The notes beneath the pieces are model-generated. The model made no database searches and was not told the origin of the DNA. It was given only the letters and a program-made list of their open reading frames with translations. Positions 24,470 through 33,134 of a DNA stretch of 53,442 nt are shown here, piece by piece (within the stretch, counting starts at the first letter, position 1; each line of letters starts with the position of its first letter). This stretch comes from a bacterium (GTDB lineage: Bacteria > Auribacterota > JABMQX01), in the NCBI GenBank assembly GCA_030691545.1, contig JAUYEE010000015.1, positions 1-53,442 of the forward strand, written 5' to 3'. A program made the translations under genes and the position numbers.

Positions 24470-26026
24470 ATGAAGAAAACGATGAAAAGGCGCGGCGATG
24501 AAATCAGTCGAAGAAAGTTCCTTCAGGCAGCGGCCACTGCGGCGGCCCTCAGCCGCTTTGGCGAATCTCCGAGCGCTGTCCCCGTTCTCTCACGGGGAAC
24601 CCCCCCATTAGACAAAAGGAAAAAGAAGATGAATGTCATCGTCATTATCGCCGACAGCATGAGAGCCGACCACGTCGGATGTTACGGGAGTAAGGTCAAG
24701 ACGCCGAACCTCGATCGCCTCGCCCGGGAAGGGGTCGTCTTCGAGCAGGCCTACAGCGAGAATCTCCCGACGATGCCGTGCCGAACCGCGTGGTGGACGG
24801 GGCAATACCTTTTCACGCAGCGAGGCTGGCAGCAGATGGAGGATAGCGATTATCTCCTCGCCGAGATTCTCTGGGACGAGGGCGTCGCTTCCGCGTTCAT
24901 CACGGACACCTACCACATGCACAAGCCCGTTTACAACTGCGGGCGGGGTTTTGACACGGTCGTTTTCGTTCGCGGGCAGGAGTATGACCCGTGGATTGTG
25001 GACGAGTCGGTCAAGGTTGACCTGACAAGGCATCATCGGCTGCGAGGCGATGCCTCGGATGACAACTGGAGGTCCCGCTTCGAGCAGTATCTCCGCAACA
25101 CGTCCGGGTTCAAGACGGAAGAAGACTACTTCGTCGCCCGAACGGTAAAGGAGGCAATTCGCTGGCTGGAGCACGTCACGAAATCCCGCAAGGACGGCTT
25201 GTTTCTCTGGCTGGACTGCTTCGACCCGCACGAGCCGTGGGACCCGCCCTCTCCGTACCGCAAGATGTACGACCCGGATTATCGCGGACTGGAGATGATT
25301 GATCCGGTGCCGGGAATGGTCGAAGGGTACATGTCCGCGCGAGAAGTCGAGCACACGAAATCCCTTTACGCGGGCGAGGTCACCTTCGTGGACAAATGGA
25401 TCGGCATTCTGCTCGACCGCATCCGCGACCTCGGCCTCTACGATAACAGCCTTATCGTGTTCATGAGCGACCACGGGGAACCTTTCGGCGAGCACGGGTA
25501 CATCCGAAAGGCGTTCCCGCGGAATTACGAGGAACTCGCTCACATTCCCTGGATCATGCGCTTCCCGGACAGGCTCGGCGCCGGCAAACGCATCTCGTCG
25601 TTCATCCAGCCGCCGGACCTGACGCCAACGATCCTTGATTTCTTAGGCATCACGAAGAAGTTGTCCCTTCAGTTCTTGGCGCCCGTCGGGCTGACGTTTC
25701 CTCAGGATATGGTGACAAGGAGGCGAGAAGTGAAGCTAACGGGAAGAAGCCTCCTGCCGTTGGTGAGAGGGGAGGTCGAGGAAGTCCGCGATTTCGCCGT
25801 GACCGCTCATTTCAAAAGGCAGTGGGGTCTGCGAACGAAGGACTGGACGTACCTCTACCATCCGGGGAAAGACCGACCGAATGAACTGTATGGCCGAAGG
25901 AACGATCTTGCCGAGCAAAACAACATCATCAAAGACCAAACCGAAGTAGTCAACGAGCTTGAGGGGAAACTGGTCAAGCTCGCCGAGGAAATGACGAGGG
26001 CGTACGAGGGCATGCAGACAAGATAA
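24470..26026 (+). CDS. Tat-exported sulfatase-superfamily hydrolase with Thr at the nucleophile position
   Basis: 518 aa from the ATG at 24470 (GAGGAGG 9 nt upstream). Tat signal at residues ~14-45 (SRRKFLQAAATAAALSRF). The alkaline-phosphatase/sulfatase fold is clear: VIIADSMRADHVGCYG (58-73) with the first metal Asp, TPNLDRLAREGVVFEQAYSENLPTMPCR with the active-site turn at ~99-105, then FLWLDCFDPHEPWDPP (substrate-binding H), VFMSDHGEPFGEHG (second metal D-H) and IPWIMRFPD. In arylsulfatases the turn is C/S-x-P-x-R, where C or S becomes formylglycine. Here it is T101-M-P-C-R105, so formylglycine cannot form. Thr nucleophiles occur in phosphodiesterases of this superfamily, so it may cleave a phosphoester or phosphonate. 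No sulfatase-maturing enzyme nearby. Confidence 0.9.
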   Translation: MKKTMKRRGDEISRRKFLQAAATAAALSRFGESPSAVPVLSRGTPPLDKRKKKMNVIVIIADSMRADHVGCYGSKVKTPNLDRLAREGVVFEQAYSENLPTMPCRTAWWTGQYLFTQRGWQQMEDSDYLLAEILWDEGVASAFITDTYHMHKPVYNCGRGFDTVVFVRGQEYDPWIVDESVKVDLTRHHRLRGDASDDNWRSRFEQYLRNTSGFKTEEDYFVARTVKEAIRWLEHVTKSRKDGLFLWLDCFDPHEPWDPPSPYRKMYDPDYRGLEMIDPVPGMVEGYMSAREVEHTKSLYAGEVTFVDKWIGILLDRIRDLGLYDNSLIVFMSDHGEPFGEHGYIRKAFPRNYEELAHIPWIMRFPDRLGAGKRISSFIQPPDLTPTILDFLGITKKLSLQFLAPVGLTFPQDMVTRRREVKLTGRSLLPLVRGEVEEVRDFAVTAHFKRQWGLRTKDWTYLYHPGKDRPNELYGRRNDLAEQNNIIKDQTEVVNELEGKLVKLAEEMTRAYEGMQTR

Positions 26027-26198
26027 CGCGCGAGCGCAGAGAGTCCTCGGGGAGATCACCACAACGAGGGTATCCCTGATTTGAACAACAGACGATCGGA
26101 TGCTCTCGGGGGTAATATGGGAACCGAGGCGGCAAAAGGTACGACCGACAACAGGAAACTGCGGTAGCCGATTGGCGGATGCCCTTTCACGCCAGGCT

Positions 26199-27386
26199 CT
26201 ATGCGATGATGGCAGCGAGTTTCTCCAACGTCGCCTTCTCGCACTGATAGCATTTCAGGATCGTCCTTTGTAAATCGGATAGCAATTCGGTAGGGGCTTT
26301 TTCTTGCAGCTCCGCTGCCGCCTGCTTCATAAATTCATCCAGGCGGAGATTAATCTGCTGCATCTTTTCGAAGGCCTCCGGTTCCTGCCTCTCGAATATC
26401 TCGTTTTTCCTCACGGATAACTCCCTGATCGCCTTCAGAGTGGGCGATGAATCCGGCAGGGCGGCGGCTGCGACCTCGCTCCAGAGTCTAGCCGATTCCC
26501 TAAACATATCGGAGACATCATTCAAGACGGGTTGGTTCAAAAGAGAGGCGGCCTCGGCGAGGAAGCGGGCATACATGATGCGAAAGCCGCTTCCGCCGGT
26601 ACCCGAGATCTCGATGTACAAGAAGACATTGAACAGACATCCGAGCAAATGCATTCCCCTGAACTGCCGGGGCCATGTTGGGACCAGGTCTGACCATTTC
26701 TGGAGACCCGCCAGGCCGATGTTCTTTATCGGCGGCGTCAGCATGCGGTCGCAGCATTCACGAATGCTCTCGCGAATCCCGTTCGTGAGGTCTCCTATCC
26801 GTTCGGGATATTTGATTTTGAGCAGCTTATTCTTGGGGGGAAAGGGTGCGAACTTGGAAGTCCGGGCCCTGTTCAGATCGTCAAGACTAGCTGTGAACGG
26901 CTTCTGTGCCCGGTCCGCAAGGTAAGCGGTTCCTTTCTTTTCATCCACACCAAAAACGACGACAGTATGCCCACCAAAGTGCGCCATTTCCGGCAATGCC
27001 ATGTAAGGAAGGTACGCCATATCAACAAACACCAAGACCGGTTCGCCATTGCGGATCATCTCTTTCAGCTCTTCATACCCCCTTTTGTCGCTCCCTGTTT
27101 CAACCAAAGTGGCGGAGGCGCCGATTCTCTCGCAGGTGTTCACGAGGGGATCCGTACCCTTTCCGTAGCGTGTCCCAATAAAGGGAGCCGGCATGAACTT
27201 CATGTACCAATAGATGAAGCCGATCCCTCCGCCCAACCCGAAAAGCATTTCTTCCGAAAGATTCAATCCATGGTAATCCAGCACATTTTTCAGAGCAGTA
27301 GTCCAGCAATGTTTGCCGCCCGAAGGTTTGAAGTCAGCGATGACTATCGTTTCCGGTTTGGCGTTCCGTGATTCGCGTACGTCCAT
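26199..27386 (-). CDS. BtrH-like N-terminal cysteine hydrolase/acyltransferase with DUF4872
   Basis: 395 aa. ATG with AAAGGAG 9 nt upstream, overlapping the PadR gene by 43 nt. Residues ~20-160 match the BtrH N-terminal family: GGKHCWTTALKNVLDYHGLN (catalytic Cys27), SEEMLFGLGGGIGFIYWYM, FGGHTVVVFGVDEKKG (His) and AYLADRA (Asp). Papain-like folds of this type act as transacylases or peptidases; BtrH transfers an acyl group from a carrier protein in butirosin synthesis. The C-terminal ~220 residues are helical and fit DUF4872. No antibiotic-biosynthesis genes are near. Likely controlled by the overlapping PadR regulator; natural substrate unknown. Confidence 0.8.
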   Translation of the reverse strand: MDVRESRNAKPETIVIADFKPSGGKHCWTTALKNVLDYHGLNLSEEMLFGLGGGIGFIYWYMKFMPAPFIGTRYGKGTDPLVNTCERIGASATLVETGSDKRGYEELKEMIRNGEPVLVFVDMAYLPYMALPEMAHFGGHTVVVFGVDEKKGTAYLADRAQKPFTASLDDLNRARTSKFAPFPPKNKLLKIKYPERIGDLTNGIRESIRECCDRMLTPPIKNIGLAGLQKWSDLVPTWPRQFRGMHLLGCLFNVFLYIEISGTGGSGFRIMYARFLAEAASLLNQPVLNDVSDMFRESARLWSEVAAAALPDSSPTLKAIRELSVRKNEIFERQEPEAFEKMQQINLRLDEFMKQAAAELQEKAPTELLSDLQRTILKCYQCEKATLEKLAAIIA

Positions 27387-27982
27387 GCTCGAGACTCCTT
27401 TCTGTTTCTAGTGTTTTGCAGCTCCACAACCAGTATGTCCACAAAGTCCAATTCGTGCTTTATGAGGTGCATGGAGTGTTTGAACAGTGCTTTGATGTTA
27501 AGCGGTAGAGCTTCTCCGCCCAGGGTCTCGAAGCGGGCGTTGACGTGCTCTGCGACCCCGCAAAGGAACCGCTTTCTTCTCCGCAACGCGCTTGCAGTCT
27601 CTCGACGCGATAAGAGAGGAATGGCCGCAAGCGCCAGGTCGAATCGAAGGTCTCTCTCCCGGGTGGACGACAAAGCGTGCTCTATCTCTTTCTTCAAAGC
27701 GGCTTGCCCCCTTTTTGTGAGCCAAAACTTCGTTGGCAGTGGCCCCTTCCCTCGTTTCGCCACGTCGAGACAGGAAGTTACCAGACGCTTCTTTCTCAGT
27801 TTCTCGAGGCCGGTGTAAATGGACGTTGTGCCAATGCCCGCCCATATCCGGTACTGCCGCTCCTCGACCACCTTGTTGATTTTGTATCCGGAGATTTGCC
27901 CGGCCTGGCATATGATTTGAAGGAGCATAAACTCCACATTCGAGATCCGTTTGGGCTCAGCTTGTCCAGGTTTATATAACAT
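27344..27982 (-). CDS. PadR-family transcriptional regulator
   Basis: 212 aa from the ATG at 27982, chosen because a strong promoter (27989-28017) ends 6 nt before it; the upstream frame is untranscribed. Residues ~13-110 are the PadR winged helix: EFMLLQIICQAGQISGYKINKVVEE, GIGTTSIYTGLEKLRKKRLV and TKFWLTKRGQAALKKE. The long helical C-terminal part (~115-205) should form the dimer arm, with basic RRRKRFLCGVAEHV. Usually represses its own operon in the absence of ligand. Here the operon includes the BtrH-like hydrolase, whose start it overlaps by 43 nt. Confidence 0.85.
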   Translation of the reverse strand: MLYKPGQAEPKRISNVEFMLLQIICQAGQISGYKINKVVEERQYRIWAGIGTTSIYTGLEKLRKKRLVTSCLDVAKRGKGPLPTKFWLTKRGQAALKKEIEHALSSTRERDLRFDLALAAIPLLSRRETASALRRRKRFLCGVAEHVNARFETLGGEALPLNIKALFKHSMHLIKHELDFVDILVVELQNTRNRKESRAWTYANHGTPNRKR

Positions 27983-27988
27983 GGGCGT

Positions 27989-28017
27989 AATATACCTGTC
28001 CAGTACTATTCTGTCAA
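27989..28017 (-). promoter_or_regulatory. Promoter of the PadR/BtrH operon, apparently leaderless
   Basis: Minus-strand TTGACA (28017-28012), 17-nt spacer, TATATT (27994-27989), then 6 nt and the ATG of padR. The expected transcription start coincides with the start codon, and no ribosome binding site precedes it. The spacer holds a possible PadR operator (AGTACT). Confidence 0.75.
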
Positions 28018-28255
28018 GAAAAATATTGCCCCTGTTGTTTTTTTTCTGCTGATGGCCAGAATTAGGCGAAAAGCGGCTTCCCTGAATCGCAAAGGCACTG
28101 TTCTTTGGGGAGAAGGACAAGGCCAGCAGCGTCGAAACTGCACACGCCTCGGGAATGCCACTTGAACTCAGCGGGACCTTCTTGTTGACGAGGTCGTACG
28201 TAATCCCTTCAGTCAGATTGGGTGTGGAAGAAACAAATCCAGCGGTGGCACACGG

Positions 28256-30550
28256 TCACTTATCCAGAAACGGCTGGAGTTCGGCGCAACTGGAGAAGGA
28301 TTGCTTGGGGTTGTCGCCGTGGGCGGGTTTGCCGAGGATGCGGATGCCGCAGGCTTCGACCGTCGGGAATTTGACGGAGAACTCCTGCCCGTCGCGGAGT
28401 CCGGCCGAGTCGGTTGCGGTGGTCGCCGGATAGGAGTTCAGCTCGGCAATCGTCTCCCATTCGCCCTCCGGCTTGCGGAGAATCTGAATCTTCGGTTTGC
28501 CGCTTGATGCGTCGAACCACCCGCCGTCGTGGAAGGTTCGTCCGTGCGCGTACACGACGCGGTTGACCTTGACTGGCTTTTTCAAAGTGACGGCGAACCA
28601 GTCCTCATCTGCGGGCTTGCCATCAAATGTGACACGGAAACTTGACGCATCGCCGTCGGCAATCATCCCTTCGACATTCCCTTCTCGCGAGTAGCTTTCC
28701 TTGCCGAAAGAGAAAGGCGAGAAGTCGGCGGCGGACAAGGAGCTCTTGTCTCGCAGCCATATTCTGAACTGCGACCCGTCTGCCCCAGCATCGGCGAAGG
28801 TCATCAGGTAAAGGCTGGTTGGTTTCAATTCCCGTTTCTCCGCCAGCGGGGTCATGACCAGTGCAGGGACGCTGAAGACCGTTGTTCCATCGCGTTTCTC
28901 CGCGCGGATGCCTGATCCCGTGCGCTGATACTCCACCGCCACGCGGTTCAGCGATTCGATGTCCGGATTCAAGGCGGTGTCTGCGGCCAGAACAAAGGGG
29001 CCGTACCGCATCGCCACGAGACCTTTGTCGCCGTGCTCACCCGCAATCATCTCGGGGCTCATGTCCATATCGAGAATGACCGTCTTGCCCTCATCCCATG
29101 TTCCGGCAATGCGAGCGTATTCGCCCGGCTTGGGGAACCCAAACTCCAGACCCTTGCTGCCGGAAATCCTCGCGGCTCGGCACCAATTCGGGATGCGGAG
29201 ATAAAGGGTGAACTTCGCTGCCTTCTCCGCGGAAATTCTTAGAGTCACTTTCCCATCGAACGGGTAATCCGTCTCCTGAAGAATCTCGACCTTTGCGCCG
29301 CTCGGTATGTTAAGCGAGACGCCGCTGTGTCCGTAGAGGTTCACGGCGATTCCATCGTCCCTGATGCCGTAGGCAAGAGCCGGAATCAGCGCGACGCCTC
29401 GGGGGCCGCTCGATGTGCAGCAGCAAATGTCGGCGGTGTAAGGCTTCTTCCCTTCGAGTGGGGTGAAATAGCAGAAGGACTCGCCGGTGGGTTTCTGGGC
29501 CCCGAGGAGGTGGTTGTAGATAATCTGCTCGACGACATCCGCATATTTCGATTCGCCGGTCAAGCGGAGTAACTCCAGGGTAAGCTGCTGATAGGTGACG
29601 GTGGCGCACGTCTCGGAGACGGCGCCGGTCCTGGGCAGGTAATGTTCCTTCTGAAAATGCTCCCCGAGGCTCGTCCCGCCGGTGATGTACATGCGGTTGG
29701 CGACGATGTCCTGCCAAGCGATTTCCGCGGCGCGCAGGTATTTCTCATTTCCGGTGCAGCGATACAGCTCGCAAAGCCCGACCAGGTTCGACATCATCTC
29801 GTACGCCTTGCCGTTGGCAGTCTCGTGGACGGAACGTTTCTCAAGCAGTGATGAGATGATTTTCGGTCCATTCGGCTGGTCGTAGGCCTTCACTAAATAC
29901 TCGCAGAAGTCGAGGTACTTCTTATCGCTCGTCGCGTTGTAAAGATACATCATGGGCTCCATGACGCTGGTCGCCGCCATCCCGACGTGTGTGCCGGACG
30001 CGATGATGTCTCGCTTGCCGGGGCCGAATGTCGCTATGAGAAGGTCGCCGATGCCCTGCGCACCTTTCAAAGCACCCTTGTCGCCGGTGAATTCGTAATA
30101 ACTCATCAGTCCGATGAGGCAATACTTGTGCACCCAGACGTCCCAGCTCGTCCAGCGCTCGTCCTTCGTATAGGTGCCGAGGTAGCCGTCCGGCTCTTGC
30201 GTGGCGAGGAGGGCTTTCACGACCCGATCCATTTTCTTACGCAACTCCGCGTCCCCCGTATATGACCGGGCGAGACAGGAAGCGTGCAGCCACTTCCCGA
30301 CGTGCTCGCCGATCCAGGGATGGCTTCCGGGTCGGCGCTGAAATCCTCCGAGAAGCACATCCTCTGGTCGCTTTAGCAGCCAGTTCTTCTCGTTGTTGAT
30401 CATCCGCTCGTGGAGGAAGCCGCTCATCTTCACCTGTGACGGCAGAAGCGGTTTCTGCTTGTCATTGACGATTATGGCGCCGTGTGCAACGTTGCCCATA
30501 CCGATTACTCCGACGAGTCCTGTGAGCAACAAGAATCTGAAGTTGTCCAT
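28256..30550 (-). CDS. Secreted GH127 glycosidase (beta-L-arabinofuranosidase family) with C-terminal F5/8-like domain
   Basis: 764 aa from the ATG at 30550 (GAGG 7 nt upstream; an ATG at 30562 is possible). Signal peptide residues ~1-25 (FRFLLLTGLVGVIGMGNVAHG). Residues ~30-510 are the (alpha/alpha)6 barrel of DUF1680/GH127, with the zinc-thiolate active site visible: E313-x-C315 in SETCATVTY and C376-C378 in DICCCTSSGPRG. Two beta domains follow, and the last ~150 residues have the pattern of an F5/8-type C carbohydrate-binding domain (FAVTLKKPVKVNRVVYAHG, GKPKIQILRKPEGEW). Retaining hydrolase on L-arabinofuranosides or related sugars, cysteine nucleophile. Stand-alone gene; plant or algal polysaccharide use is inferred. 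Confidence 0.92.
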   Translation of the reverse strand: MDNFRFLLLTGLVGVIGMGNVAHGAIIVNDKQKPLLPSQVKMSGFLHERMINNEKNWLLKRPEDVLLGGFQRRPGSHPWIGEHVGKWLHASCLARSYTGDAELRKKMDRVVKALLATQEPDGYLGTYTKDERWTSWDVWVHKYCLIGLMSYYEFTGDKGALKGAQGIGDLLIATFGPGKRDIIASGTHVGMAATSVMEPMMYLYNATSDKKYLDFCEYLVKAYDQPNGPKIISSLLEKRSVHETANGKAYEMMSNLVGLCELYRCTGNEKYLRAAEIAWQDIVANRMYITGGTSLGEHFQKEHYLPRTGAVSETCATVTYQQLTLELLRLTGESKYADVVEQIIYNHLLGAQKPTGESFCYFTPLEGKKPYTADICCCTSSGPRGVALIPALAYGIRDDGIAVNLYGHSGVSLNIPSGAKVEILQETDYPFDGKVTLRISAEKAAKFTLYLRIPNWCRAARISGSKGLEFGFPKPGEYARIAGTWDEGKTVILDMDMSPEMIAGEHGDKGLVAMRYGPFVLAADTALNPDIESLNRVAVEYQRTGSGIRAEKRDGTTVFSVPALVMTPLAEKRELKPTSLYLMTFADAGADGSQFRIWLRDKSSLSAADFSPFSFGKESYSREGNVEGMIADGDASSFRVTFDGKPADEDWFAVTLKKPVKVNRVVYAHGRTFHDGGWFDASSGKPKIQILRKPEGEWETIAELNSYPATTATDSAGLRDGQEFSVKFPTVEACGIRILGKPAHGDNPKQSFSSCAELQPFLDK

Positions 30551-30672
30551 TCTCGGCCTCATCTTTCGTTGTTGGCGTTCCCCCGTTATTTCCCGGCCGC
30601 AGTATCTCGCCTGACCTTTGTCCGGTCCTCGACGATGGGATACGCATCACACACCAATCCCTCAACGTGCCT

Positions 30673-31401
30673 TTACTTCGGCGGAGGGGCCTCTGGCGGG
30701 GCTTCCTCTTTGTAGCCCTCGGGGATGGCAAAAACCGACGGGTCTATCTTCTCGTAGGAGACTTCCTTCGCCCTGGAGCGAACAATCTGCTTGTCGCCCT
30801 TGAGGAGTGGCATTTCGATGATCGTCAGGTACGGATAGACGTTTCGTTGAGAGAATGCGGCTTGCATCTGCGCCTGGATATTGAGCATTTTGACTTCCTT
30901 CGTGAGCTCGAGGAACTTCGTGTTGAATTCGACCAGCGCAGGGTCCACTTTGATTTGCTTTGTGACCCACACCGTTATCGCCGTCGGACCGACTTTCAGG
31001 ACAAGTCTCTCACAGGGGTATCCGTCCAGCGTCCTCGTCTCCCCGGTCTCCTGAACGGAGAGTTTTGCCTCACGGATGGGACGCAGTTTTTCAGGAAGCG
31101 ACGCCTCTCGCTCCTTCATCTCGTCGAAAGTGATGACCGCGTACGTTTTCTCCTTGGGATCGAGCACAGTCATCGTTCTGGTATTGAGATCGGTTATCGT
31201 GATGTTCCCGTGAGAGTCATAATCCCTTTTCTTCATTGCCGTCCAATACACGGTCCCGCCCGAAGAGATTCGCTTGTCGCCCGTCTGCACAGTGACCTCC
31301 TGCGTGACCGTCATGTCAGCACGAGGTGTGGTCTGTAAGACAGGAGCGAGGAACAGGATGACAGGAATTAGAAGGGTCGCAGATACTTTCGATTTGTGCA
31401 T
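30673..31401 (-). CDS. Secreted DUF4412-like protein
   Basis: 242 aa from the ATG at 31401 (AAAGGAGAA 9 nt upstream). Signal peptide residues 1-28 (KVSATLLIPVILFLAPVLQ). The body is beta-rich: DMTVTQEVTVQTGDKRISSGGTVYWTAMKKRDY, TITDLNTRTMTVLDPKEKTYAVI, TRTLDGYPCERLVLKV and TVWVTKQIKVDP. This matches the DUF4412 pattern, in which 'ixDlxxxxxxxldpxxKtY' is a landmark. A helical segment and a Pro/Glu-rich tail (PPEAPPPK) finish the protein. Periplasmic or outer-membrane associated; function not known. Between the glycosidase and a repeat element, same strand as both neighbours. Confidence 0.75.
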   Translation of the reverse strand: MHKSKVSATLLIPVILFLAPVLQTTPRADMTVTQEVTVQTGDKRISSGGTVYWTAMKKRDYDSHGNITITDLNTRTMTVLDPKEKTYAVITFDEMKEREASLPEKLRPIREAKLSVQETGETRTLDGYPCERLVLKVGPTAITVWVTKQIKVDPALVEFNTKFLELTKEVKMLNIQAQMQAAFSQRNVYPYLTIIEMPLLKGDKQIVRSRAKEVSYEKIDPSVFAIPEGYKEEAPPEAPPPK

Positions 31402-31517
31402 TGTTTGATTCTCCTTTGTGTCACACTGCACACTTAGTGCTGTGTCTCGTAAGTTCGGTTACGGGTACACGGATGAATCCAGACGGTCGAGAAGCCCGGC
31501 AAGCCAGGGCCTCGTTT

Positions 31518-31801
31518 GGGTGTGGCTACGTTTGAGTGGTTCGTCGCGGCACGCCCAGGCTCATCTCTGGCCTTCTCCATGATCCCCTGAGGTGGCATGG
31601 GCATCTTGCCCATGATGAATCACGGGCGGGACGCCCGTGCCACTGTCTCCCCGCCGGGCTTCAGCCGGCGCCCCTCTCGTTAGCCACGGGCTTTAGTCCG
31701 TGGCATTGTCACGCTGCAGGTTTCTGCCTGAGCAGGCTTCAGCCTGGCTTCTCGATGAGGGGATTCATCCATGCCCCCCCCTCATACGTAGCCACATCCC
31801 C
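31518..31801. mobile_element. MITE-like element A with GGGTGTGGCTACG terminal inverted repeats
   Basis: Left end GGGTGTGGCTACG (31518-31530). The right end, CGTAGCCACATCCCC (31787-31801), read in reverse gives GGATGTGGCTACG, a 12/13 match. 284 bp, no reading frame. Interior is a string of small palindromes: TGGGCATCTTGCCCA, ACGGGC..GCCCGT, CACGGGCTTTAGTCCGTG, CAGGCTTCAGCCTG. A sister is at 40460-40734 and a lone right end at 41922-41934. Could be a non-autonomous transposable element or a composite REP cluster. The rest of the gap 31402-31882 holds nothing else I recognise. Confidence 0.55.
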
Positions 31802-31882
31802 TCGTTTAGGCTGAGTCATGACGATCCGGATTGTCGTGTACAATATGTGACTGTATTTGCGAAAGTCGGTACTTAGCAGAGG

Positions 31883-32968
31883 TCAGGGCGACACTTCTTC
31901 CACGGCGCCGACGGAGACTATCTCTGGCTTCCTGGCGACCACCGCCCGCGTCCTGAGCGCGGCTTCTTCATCTGTCAAACCCTGCAGACGTTGCTCGAGG
32001 GCCCCGATTTCCGTGCGCATCGGGTCGGATTCCAGGGCCTTGTTCTGCGTGTCGAACAACTCCTGCCGAAGCGCCTGGATTCGGGTGCGTAAGTGCTCCC
32101 CCTTCGCCCGGGCAGCGGCGGCGTCGGATTCGCATTCGAGCTTGCGTTCGGCAATGATTGCCGCCAGTTCCTGCCCCCCTGTCTTCAGAAGCTCCTCCTT
32201 TGCCTGGGCGATTTCGTCCCGGACCTTATCGAGTTGCTCCTCAAGATGGGTTATCTTGGGGTGTTTTTCTCCATAGGTTTGCGAGGCCTCGTCTATCTCG
32301 AGCCCGAGTTCCCTTTCTTTTTCCTGAAGGAACAGGACCTCGCTGAAAGAAACCGCGTTGCTCGCCCGACTGTTCTTTTCTTCGAGCAAGGCGAGAACAG
32401 CCTTCAATCGCGCCGACTCCAGCTCTGCCAGCTCCAGTTCGTGACTCAGAACGGAAAGGCGGTTGACCAGGGACTCGATTTGCCCTTCCGCGTGATAGAT
32501 GCCCGAGGCTCGCTCCCTCGAGAGGAGCATGCGCTTCTGCTCGCGGATCATATCCTGAAGGCGGGACCGCTCCGTTGAGACCGCCTCGAGAGCGCGCTTT
32601 CTCGAGAACTCATCCATGTCCACAAATCTCAACACAGCGATTTTTGCCAGCCTCATCGCCTGATCCGCCGCCGTCCCCTCGTCCTTCGCTTCCACAAAAA
32701 GAATGACCGTATTTTTCTCCTCGTCCACGCGAACTTTTAGCTTGTCGGCAACGTCCTTGTAGCTCTCGTCGGGAACATCCTTCTGGAGATTGGCGACGAA
32801 CCACCGCCGGACTTCCTGCTCGCACGCCCGCTGGTACAACCACAGACTGTCTTCCGGGTCCGGTATCAGAATCTCGGCGCGGCCAAACGTGGCGGAAGAT
32901 ACGCAAGCCGGCAGGAATGCGGAAGTGAGAATCGCAACCAACGCCCATCCAAAACCTGTTCTTCCCAT
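31883..32968 (-). CDS. Exported Wzz/GumC-like coiled-coil protein
   Basis: 361 aa from the ATG at 32968 (AAAGGAGGAG upstream). Signal peptide with a Cys near residue 22 (FLPACVSS), possibly a lipoprotein. Residues ~35-125 resemble the N-terminal alpha/beta domain of its paralogue at 34626-36242 (DPEDSLWLYQRACEQEVRRW, VADKLKVRV, NTVILFVEAKDEG). Residues ~125-345 are a long coiled coil containing YGEKHPKITHLEEQLDKV, the hallmark of polysaccharide chain-length regulators (Wzz/GumC/Gnv1 family: 'YGpxHPxvxxLexql'). Unlike them it lacks the C-terminal membrane helix. Probable periplasmic partner of surface-polysaccharide assembly. Follows DUF4097 gene on the same strand after 166 nt. Confidence 0.75.
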   Translation of the reverse strand: MGRTGFGWALVAILTSAFLPACVSSATFGRAEILIPDPEDSLWLYQRACEQEVRRWFVANLQKDVPDESYKDVADKLKVRVDEEKNTVILFVEAKDEGTAADQAMRLAKIAVLRFVDMDEFSRKRALEAVSTERSRLQDMIREQKRMLLSRERASGIYHAEGQIESLVNRLSVLSHELELAELESARLKAVLALLEEKNSRASNAVSFSEVLFLQEKERELGLEIDEASQTYGEKHPKITHLEEQLDKVRDEIAQAKEELLKTGGQELAAIIAERKLECESDAAAARAKGEHLRTRIQALRQELFDTQNKALESDPMRTEIGALEQRLQGLTDEEAALRTRAVVARKPEIVSVGAVEEVSP

Positions 32969-33134
32969 TGTTCGCTCCTCCTTTGGCTGGGAACTGAGCC
33001 ATGTCAAATCGTTCAAAATGTCCGACCCAGAGGGTATTCACTCAGACGACCCGCCATCTTTTCAATGACTTGAAACCGCGCTTCCCTCTGATTCGGTTCA
33101 TCAAGGCGCGCTACCTTCTTCGGGGGCATCCGCC

